NCBI GenBank assembly: GCA_965220425.1
Contig: OZ244830.1
Location: 3,968,001 to 4,032,000, forward strand
Source of the DNA: Azophilus sp965220425
GTDB taxonomy: Bacteria > Pseudomonadota > Gammaproteobacteria > Pseudomonadales > Azotimanducaceae
DNA: 64,000 nt
Direction: 5' to 3'
The translations under genes and the position numbers were made by a program. Position 1 is the stretch's first letter, and each line of letters opens with the position of its first letter. Below the pieces are notes generated by a model that was not told where the DNA came from, did not search any database, and was given only the letters and a program-made list of their open reading frames with translations. Below are positions 58,395 through 64,000 of this stretch, piece after piece.

Positions 58395-59498
58395 ATGGGG
58401 GGGCTTGAGTCGCACAATCCGTTTTCCACGCTCTCGGGCGAGGCGGTTCTGGAGGCGGCGGCAATGGTGCCGGTGTTTGTCGCCGCCCTGTTCGTGGGTT
58501 CGATGCTGGTACCGGGACGCCGGATCGTCCTGACCGATTCGGAGGGCGGAACCCGCACCTACCGGCTCAACGGGCTGGCCCTGTTCCTGATCGTCGCGGT
58601 CGCTGCCTGTCTCGCCCAGTGGTCCGGATGGTTCTCCCTTGCAACCCTCTACACCCACTTCGCTGCCTTGTTCGTAGTGGCAAACGGTTTCGCGTTCGCC
58701 CTTTCCGCCTGGCTGTACCGGGGCGCAGCGCGCAAGCGGGATGCGCCGGCGGAATCGCAGCGAGGCTTCCTGATGGGCCGGGACCTCAATCCCGTCTGGT
58801 TCGGGATGGATCTGAAGATGTTCAGCTACCGCCCGTCCCTCATTGGCCTGGCGCTGTTCAACGCATCGTTCGCCGTCGTGCAATACGAAACCTACGGCGA
58901 ATTGACGCTGGCGATGACGCTCTATCAGATCTTTACCTTCGTGTACGTTTTCAACTACTTCCAGTTCGAACACGGAATGATCCACACCTGGGACATCGTC
59001 AGCGAGCGATTCGGCTGGAACCTGGTCTGGGGCGACTACGTGCTGGTGCCGTTTTTCTATTGCATTGCCGGCTGGTGGCTGGTGCATCCCGTGGGCCCGC
59101 CGCTTTCTCCCCTGGCCGCCGCCGGGATCGTGGTGTTGTTCGTTTTCGGCTTCTGGATGTTCCGGGGCGCCAATCGGCAAAAGCACCGCTTCAGACAGAA
59201 CCCAGACATTACGATCTGGGGAAAACCCGCCCAAACGCTGGACGGGCGCCTGCTGGTCTCCGGCTTCTGGGGCATCGGGCGGCATCTCAACTACACCGGC
59301 GAGATCTGCGTCTACGTTGCTTTCACCCTGACCACCGGGTTCGCATCCTGGATACCGTTCCTGTTGCCCGCATGGCTTACCGGGCTGTTGCTGCACCGGT
59401 CCCGTCGCGATGAACGCCGCTGCCGCGCCAAGTACGGCGAACTCTGGGAGCGCTATACGCAGCGGGCGCGGTTTGCGATGCTGCCGTACATCTATTGA
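58395..59498 (+). CDS. ERG4/ERG24-family (sterol reductase-like) membrane reductase
   Basis: A 367-residue integral membrane protein of the sterol/isoprenoid reductase family. RGFLMGRDLNPVWFGMDLKM near residue 125 is the family GRELNPR-type motif. TIWGKPAQTLDGRLLVSGFW, GIGRHLNYTGE near residue 298 and RRDERRCRAKYGELWERY near residue 336 match the C-terminal NADPH-binding signature, and the protein ends in MLPYIY. Eukaryotic members reduce C14 or C24(28) double bonds of sterols. Bacterial members are rare but known, for example in Coxiella. No sterol cyclase or other sterol gene is nearby, so the substrate may be a host-derived sterol or another isoprenoid. Confidence 0.82.
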   Translation: MGGLESHNPFSTLSGEAVLEAAAMVPVFVAALFVGSMLVPGRRIVLTDSEGGTRTYRLNGLALFLIVAVAACLAQWSGWFSLATLYTHFAALFVVANGFAFALSAWLYRGAARKRDAPAESQRGFLMGRDLNPVWFGMDLKMFSYRPSLIGLALFNASFAVVQYETYGELTLAMTLYQIFTFVYVFNYFQFEHGMIHTWDIVSERFGWNLVWGDYVLVPFFYCIAGWWLVHPVGPPLSPLAAAGIVVLFVFGFWMFRGANRQKHRFRQNPDITIWGKPAQTLDGRLLVSGFWGIGRHLNYTGEICVYVAFTLTTGFASWIPFLLPAWLTGLLLHRSRRDERRCRAKYGELWERYTQRARFAMLPYIY

Positions 59499-59597
59499 GC
59501 GCGGGCACGGCGCGCCAAACCCCGACACCGAGCAGCGTATAGACAGGGTATGCGCCGCCATGTCGAAGAGCACGTTCGTCGTGGTTTCCGGAGACGA

Positions 59598-59680
59598 GCC
59601 ACGGGATCGCCTTGTCCCCGGCGCGGATGGTCTTGCCGCCCACTTCGGCATCTTCCAGCGCCGTGCTTCGCGCTTCTGCC
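59598..59680 (-). pseudogene. Cytochrome P450 fragment
   Basis: The minus strand reads ARSTALEDAEVGGKTIRAGD then KAIPWLVSGNHDE, the ED-EIGG-x-x-I-x-AGDK-x-x-x-W-x-x-SGNRDE block after the K-helix ERR region of bacterial P450s. Only about 28 codons remain; the heme-binding Cys loop is absent. Confidence 0.5.
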
Positions 59681-59788
59681 GACCACATCAACAATCTGCA
59701 CCTGATCATGAAAGACGGCATCGTCTTCAAGAACACGCTTTGTCTCGACCACCCGTATCCCGGTCGCAGAATTGGCGGCCTTGGGTGA
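59681..59788 (+). pseudogene. Amidohydrolase C-terminal fragment
   Basis: DHINNLHLIMKDGIVFKNTL followed by a short tail and TGA matches the LIMKDGKVYKNT ending of secreted amidohydrolases. It abuts the P450 fragment with no gap, in the opposite direction. Confidence 0.5.
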
Positions 59789-59806
59789 CAATTTGCGTCT
59801 ATCTTG

Positions 59807-59820
59807 TATCGTACGTGATA
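59807..59820. promoter_or_regulatory. Possible HipB operator
   Basis: TATC-N6-GATA inverted repeat 115 bases before hipB. Escherichia coli HipB sites are TATCC-N8-GGATA, so this is a loose match only. Confidence 0.25.
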
Positions 59821-59934
59821 ATCGATCAATTTAACGGGCTATTTAACCAATATTTTTCACGTTCGATAAATATCTGTTGTTTCCGCAAGACTTGCCTGCT
59901 ATTTTTACCGCTCGATCATTTTTTGGAGTAAACC

Positions 59935-60219
59935 ATGGCAAGTAATCAAGTGCGATACGGTGCAATCCGATCGGCTGAGGAACTCGGCAAGCTGACGCGT
60001 GCGCACCGGAAACAGCGCAAGCTGACGCTGGAGGTGATTTCGGGCCTGGGTAACCTGAGCACCCGTTTCCTGTCCGAATTCGAGCGCGGCAAGGAAACCG
60101 CTGAACTGGGCAAGGTGTTGCACGCACTGCATACGCTGGGGCTGGACGTGTTCATCCAGCCGCGCGGGGCCACGCCGGCCCGGCCGCCATCAACGCGGGA
60201 TGAAAGAAGCCATGCTTGA
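59935..60219 (+). CDS. HipB-like antitoxin (Xre family)
   Basis: A 94-residue helix-turn-helix protein: LGKLTRAHRKQRKLTLEVIS, GLGNLSTRFLSEFERGKETA then LGKVLHALHTLGLDVF. The pattern of helix 2 and recognition helix 3 with FLSEFERGK is typical of HipB. GGAG lies 7 bases upstream of the ATG. It precedes and overlaps hipA by 20 bases, so co-translation is expected and it should neutralise HipA and repress the operon. Confidence 0.85.
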   Translation: MASNQVRYGAIRSAEELGKLTRAHRKQRKLTLEVISGLGNLSTRFLSEFERGKETAELGKVLHALHTLGLDVFIQPRGATPARPPSTRDERSHA

Positions 60220-61462
60220 TCCGGACGGTCTGAACGTCTGGTGCGATCAGCGGCTCGTTGGCTATCTTTGGCGAAACACCCAGGGACTGATGGGGTTCCG
60301 CTACGATGAGGGATGGCTGGCGCGGGGTGGATTCCGCGTTTCCCACACATTGCCGCTACGACACGAGGAATTCGCCCCCGAAGATGGTTTCGCTCATCGC
60401 TTCTTTGCCAATCTGCTTCCAGAGGGAGGCGTTCGCGAGCGGACCGTTCGCGATCTGAAAATCCCCAATACCGACTTCGATCTACTCAGAGCCATAGGCG
60501 GAGAATGCGCGGGCGCCCTTTCCGTGTTGCAGGCCGAGCATAAACCGTCAACCGAACACCGGTATCACAGAATTACGGACGAAGAACTCGCCGGCCTGGC
60601 CGCGCGTCGGGGCCGGATTCACACATGGACCGAAAACGAACGTCCCCGGCTGTCACTCGCCGGCGCGCAGGACAAATGCCCGGTGTTGGTGGCTGAAAAT
60701 ACGTTCTGGCTGCCGAAGAAAGAATCCCCTTCCAGCCACATTCTCAAGTTCGAATTATCCGACTATCGGCACGTGCCCGCCTACGAGACCTTTGCGACCT
60801 TGCTTGCGCGAGCCATCGGCCTGCCGGTCGTCGATATCCGATTGCGATCGATTGCCGGGACACGCTTTGCGTTGATCGAACGCTTCGATCGGCAAAAGTC
60901 GGAAAGCGGCGAGATCGCAAGGCTGCATCAGGAAGATTTCTGTCAGGCGCTGGGCTTCGGGCACGAACGGAAATACCAGGAGGACGGCGGTCCCACGTTC
61001 GCGGACTGTTGCCGGCTGATCCGGGACGTTTCGACCGATCCCGCCAACGATCTGCAGCATTTGCTGCGGTGGCAGATCTTCAACGTCCTTGCCGGGAATT
61101 CGGATGGCCATGCCAAGAACCTGTCACTGCTCTATCGCGCCAATGCCGAAATCCGGTTGGCGCCGTTTTACGACCTCGTTTGCACCCGTGCCATTGAGCG
61201 CATCGACCATCGTCTGGCGTTTTCCGTGGGAGACGAGAGAAACCCGGCGGTCGTTTCCCGGAAACACTGGGATGCGCTCGCACGACAATGCGGCGTGCGT
61301 CCCCGATTTCTCCAGGATCGGGTTCAGGATGTCGCTGCCGGGTTGCTGGAACAATTGCAGCCATCGAAGGAATCGTTTCAAAGGCTGTACGGGGAGTATG
61401 CCGCGCTGCAACGAATTGAACAGATCGTGACCAGACAGTGTCGGCGCACAATCACGGGCTGA
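60200..61462 (+). CDS. hipA: HipA-type serine/threonine kinase toxin
   Basis: A 420-residue kinase. N-terminal couple-HipA domain: LVGYLWRNTQGLMGFRYDEG and LPLRHEEFAPED...FFANLLPEG. The central loop LSLAGAQDKCPVL (near residue 155) binds ATP, the catalytic loop is NVLAGNSDGHAKNLSLLY, and the metal-binding DFG-like element is LAPFYDLVCT. All active-site motifs are present, so it should phosphorylate a target such as glutamyl-tRNA synthetase and slow growth. An alternative start at 60212 (MLDPDGLNVW) cannot be excluded. The stop is followed by an IS91 scrap. Confidence 0.92.
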   Translation: MKEAMLDPDGLNVWCDQRLVGYLWRNTQGLMGFRYDEGWLARGGFRVSHTLPLRHEEFAPEDGFAHRFFANLLPEGGVRERTVRDLKIPNTDFDLLRAIGGECAGALSVLQAEHKPSTEHRYHRITDEELAGLAARRGRIHTWTENERPRLSLAGAQDKCPVLVAENTFWLPKKESPSSHILKFELSDYRHVPAYETFATLLARAIGLPVVDIRLRSIAGTRFALIERFDRQKSESGEIARLHQEDFCQALGFGHERKYQEDGGPTFADCCRLIRDVSTDPANDLQHLLRWQIFNVLAGNSDGHAKNLSLLYRANAEIRLAPFYDLVCTRAIERIDHRLAFSVGDERNPAVVSRKHWDALARQCGVRPRFLQDRVQDVAAGLLEQLQPSKESFQRLYGEYAALQRIEQIVTRQCRRTITG

Positions 61463-61513
61463 CCGGCCAAAACGCAAACCCGACCAGGAAAAGCCGGACA
61501 AGCCCCTTGCCCC

Positions 61514-61656
61514 CATGACCCCGATGCAGCGCCTGATACGCGTCTTCGCCATCGACATCGAGACCTGCCCCCACCGCCACATCCTCAACGGGCTCGATGC
61601 GCAATCGACCCGCCCGCAACCGAGCCGAACACGCTCGGCGCTCACCCGTTCCGTCT
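61514..61656 (+). mobile_element. IS91-family transposase C-terminal fragment
   Basis: The frame reads MTPMQRLIRVFAIDIETCPH then RHILNGLDAQSTRP. RLKRVF-IDIETCPHCGG is the conserved C-terminal zinc-site sequence of IS91-type transposases; here the second Cys is lost and the frame ends soon after. It lies against the 3' end of the DUF885/D-aminoacylase gene and may have removed that gene's natural stop. Confidence 0.5.
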
Positions 61657-64000
61657 CTATCTGACGCAACCAGCCAAGCCGCCCGCAGTCGAATGCCCCT
61701 GGCAGCCACCCCGAGTTGGCGGACTCCACCTGGCGCGATACCCCGGCCCCCGAATGAACCGTCCCGGCGTTGCGCCGGTGTGCTCGCCATTCTCGATCAC
61801 CTGCTGCCCGTTGACGAATACGTGCTTGACGCCCGTGGACAGCCGGTGTGGATCGGTGAAGGTTGCGTGGTCGGTCACCGTGGCCGGATCGAAAACCACG
61901 ACATCGGCGAAGTGGCCGGTACGCAGACGTCCGCGCCCGGCAATCCCAAGGTTGTGCGCCGGCAGGGCAGTCAGTTTGCGGATCGCCTCCTCGAGGCTGA
62001 TCGCCTGTTCTTCCCGTACGTACTTGCCCAGTAACCGGGCAAAGTTACCGTAGGTGCGTGGGTGAATGCCCTGATTCAGCAGTTCCCCTTCCGGCGCTAC
62101 TGCCGCGGCATCCGAGCCGAAACCGAGCCAGGGCAGGGCCACTTTCCGCTTCATGTTTTCTTCGCTCATGATGAAGTAGATGGCGCGCGTCCCGGCGCTG
62201 TCTTCCAGCACCAGGTCCAACGCGGCCTCTTCCACTGTCGTAGCGCGCATGGCCGCGACTTCCGCCAGTGTCCTGCCCGCAAGTTGTTTCAGTTCAGGCG
62301 TTTCGAAGTCTGTGAGCAGCACACCCTCCGGACCCGCGGCCACGAGCAGGTTTTCCCACGCATCGCTCGGGTTGCGCATCTCTTCGAGAATGCTGGCGCG
62401 GGCATCGGCGTCGCCGAGCCGCGCCAGGAGCTGCTCGATGCCTCCGTCCGAAGCCCAGGGGGGAATGACCGCGGCCAGGCCCGTCGCGCCCGCGATGTAG
62501 GTGTACATGTCGGCGGTAATACGCAGGCCCTCCGCACGGGCGGCTTCGATCATTCCCACGACGCTGTCGAATTTTTCCCAGTTCGGCTTGCCGGAGAACT
62601 TCAGGTGATAGATCTCCGCGGGAACGCCGGCCGCACGGGCAATGGCGATGAGTTCCCGGACCGCGTCCTCGATGTTGGCGCCTTCGCTGCGCATGTGCGA
62701 GATGTACATGCCGCCGTACTCCCCGACCACCTTCGCCAGTTCGATCAATTCCTCGGTGCCGGCGAAGAAGGCCGGCGGATAGATCAGCGAACTGCCCACG
62801 CCCATGGCGCCCTCCTCCATGGCCTGCCGGGTCGCCTCGCGCATGGCCTGCATCTCTTCGGGCGTGGGGGCGCGATTGTCTGCCCCCAGTTCGTTCATGC
62901 GCAGCGTGGTGGCGCCGACGAAGGAGGCGACATTGGGGGATACGCCCCGCTGCGCCAGCCACTCGAGAAACTCGCCCAGGGTCTGCCAGGGCGGAGGATC
63001 GCCATCGTTCAGATCCAGCAGTTGGGTAAGCATGTCGGGTAAACCCGAGTCCGCCAGCGGACCCATGCTGGTACCCTCGCCGAACACCTCGAGGGTCACG
63101 CCCTGAACCAGGTCGCTCACACCGCGCCCGTCGTCGATGAGGCTTCCCGCAGCCCAGCTCAGCATGTTGATGAACCCGGGAGATACCGCCATGCCCTTTG
63201 CATCGACCATTCGGTCGGCGGTGGCCTGATTCAGGTTGCCGACCGCCGTGATGCGGTCACCGGTGATGGCCAGGTCACCCGCCGTACCCGGGCGGCCGCT
63301 CCCGTCGTACAGGGCGCCCCCGCGGATGATGATGTCGTGGTGAGCGAGGTTGGCCTGGGCATCGATCCAGCGCTGGATGCGGCCGTCCAGAACCTTCAGG
63401 GGCAGCGACCCGCCGCTGAGTACCTGCACGTGGAAATCGCGCAGGTCGAACCGGTCCTTAAGCGTATTCTCGGCGCGCCGGCGCAGTTCGCGGATTTTCA
63501 GCTCGCCGTGCTTGTAGGCCGTCGCCTGGCCCGGATAGGTGATGTAGCGGTCGACTTCCGCGATCACGTTGGTTCGGGTCAGCCCCGTGTTGGCCAGCAT
63601 GAAGTCGATGGCCGCCTCCCGCGTCCAGCCCAAGGCGTGCAGGCCGGTATCGACGACGAGGCGCGCCGCGCGCCACATGTCGTAGATCAGCCGGCCGAAG
63701 CGCTCGTAGGGCGTGGTGTAGGCGCCCATTTCCTCGCCGAGGAATTCGCTGTACAGACCCCAGCCCTCGCCGAAGGCGTGGAAATAGTAGATGCGCCGCC
63801 AGTCCGGGAGACTGTCGTTCTCGCCCTGGAAGGAGATCTGCAGGTGATGGCCCGGCACCGACTCGTGCAGGCCCAGGGCGGGAAGCTCGTAGAGCGGCCG
63901 GCTCGGCAGATCGTGGAGGTTCACGAAGTATTGACCCGCACGCGTGCCGTCCACGGCGCCGGGCTGGTAATAGGCGGTGGTGGTCAAGGGCGCAATCTGT
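61657..64000 (-). CDS. DUF885 metallopeptidase-like domain fused to N-acyl-D-amino-acid deacylase (5' end outside window)
   Basis: The open frame continues past the window edge at 64000. The first about 220 visible residues are the end of a DUF885 protein: HESVPGHHLQ is the zinc motif, followed by YYFHAFGEGWGLYSEFLGEE, FRLRDFHVQVLSGGSLPLKV. Directly after LDGRIQRWIDAQANLAHHDI comes a D-aminoacylase: IIRGGALYDGSGRPGTAGDL, SPGFINMLSWAAGS, YISHMRSEG, HLKFSGKPNW and FGSDAAAVAPEG. The C-terminal GRFIRGPGYR is followed by about 26 unconserved residues. Combining a carboxypeptidase-like with a D-amino-acid deacylase suggests processing of modified peptides. No signal peptide can be judged because the start is missing. 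Confidence 0.85.
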   Translation of the reverse strand, partial: QIAPLTTTAYYQPGAVDGTRAGQYFVNLHDLPSRPLYELPALGLHESVPGHHLQISFQGENDSLPDWRRIYYFHAFGEGWGLYSEFLGEEMGAYTTPYERFGRLIYDMWRAARLVVDTGLHALGWTREAAIDFMLANTGLTRTNVIAEVDRYITYPGQATAYKHGELKIRELRRRAENTLKDRFDLRDFHVQVLSGGSLPLKVLDGRIQRWIDAQANLAHHDIIIRGGALYDGSGRPGTAGDLAITGDRITAVGNLNQATADRMVDAKGMAVSPGFINMLSWAAGSLIDDGRGVSDLVQGVTLEVFGEGTSMGPLADSGLPDMLTQLLDLNDGDPPPWQTLGEFLEWLAQRGVSPNVASFVGATTLRMNELGADNRAPTPEEMQAMREATRQAMEEGAMGVGSSLIYPPAFFAGTEELIELAKVVGEYGGMYISHMRSEGANIEDAVRELIAIARAAGVPAEIYHLKFSGKPNWEKFDSVVGMIEAARAEGLRITADMYTYIAGATGLAAVIPPWASDGGIEQLLARLGDADARASILEEMRNPSDAWENLLVAAGPEGVLLTDFETPELKQLAGRTLAEVAAMRATTVEEAALDLVLEDSAGTRAIYFIMSEENMKRKVALPWLGFGSDAAAVAPEGELLNQGIHPRTYGNFARLLGKYVREEQAISLEEAIRKLTALPAHNLGIAGRGRLRTGHFADVVVFDPATVTDHATFTDPHRLSTGVKHVFVNGQQVIENGEHTGATPGRFIRGPGYRARWSPPTRGGCQGHSTAGGLAGCVR

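Larger units (their letters stand above)
59499..59934. other. Degenerate region and AT-rich hipBA promoter
   Basis: Contains the P450 and amidohydrolase fragments (listed) up to about 59788, then about 145 AT-rich bases with the hipBA promoter. Confidence 0.6.

Overview
The window is GC-rich and densely coded. Its gene set points to an uncultured member of the Gammaproteobacteria: homodimeric-type AceE with a two-lipoyl AceF, SbcB, AmpD and AmpG, YajQ, an LptA-like protein, periplasmic LigE and GroESL. No rRNA, complete tRNA, prophage or CRISPR array is visible, and I cannot name a genus.

Layout. 1-8.7 kb: the end of an SLC13/TrkA-C permease, aconitase (acnA), thiopurine methyltransferase (tpm), gamma-glutamyltransferase (ggt), a secreted cyclase-family hydrolase and a truncated Uma2 remnant. 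8.8-18.3 kb: a serine hydrolase, an ethanolamine-type permease, a histidine phosphatase, a RHH/RelE toxin-antitoxin pair, an internally deleted SDR, an orphan LptA-like protein, LigE, a secreted amidohydrolase, a peroxiredoxin with an in-frame TGA at the peroxidatic position (probable selenoprotein) and an SDR. 18.4-25.1 kb: a five-gene minus-strand operon for a Lol/Mac-like ABC system (LolA-like protein, three FtsX-type permeases counted with their ATPase partner as three permease genes and one ATPase) ending with an outer-membrane protein. 25.5-36.0 kb: one giant gene for a 3502-residue surface protein with Gly-Thr repeats, ten Calx-beta domains, DUF11 and SdrD-B-like modules, two OmpA-like domains and a C-terminal barrel. 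36.3-39.9 kb: a translationally coupled operon of sbcB with a betaine-type ABC transporter. 40-48.9 kb: acyltransferase, coiled-coil membrane protein, PuuD-like membrane protein, groESL with a sigma-32-like promoter and a CIRCE operator, an ATL protein, a gene graveyard, AmpG and YajQ. 49.4-58.1 kb: a membrane/flavoprotein fusion, aceEF, ampD and nadC. 58.4-64 kb: an ERG4/ERG24-type reductase, fragments of a P450 and an amidohydrolase, hipBA, an IS91 scrap, and a DUF885/D-aminoacylase fusion that runs off the end.

Themes. Core metabolism (acnA, aceEF, nadC), cell-wall recycling (ampD, ampG) and stress functions (groESL, selenoperoxidase, ATL, two toxin-antitoxin systems) are intact. Between them lie broken genes and several short dispersed repeats, including a roughly 366 bp nested palindrome, which suggests past mobile-element traffic. 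The most interesting signals are the probable selenocysteine peroxiredoxin with a perfect 10 bp SECIS-like hairpin, the mosaic Calx-beta array in the giant protein, the dispersed intergenic repeats, and the dual sigma-32/CIRCE control of groESL. All family assignments come from reading motifs, not from database searches.
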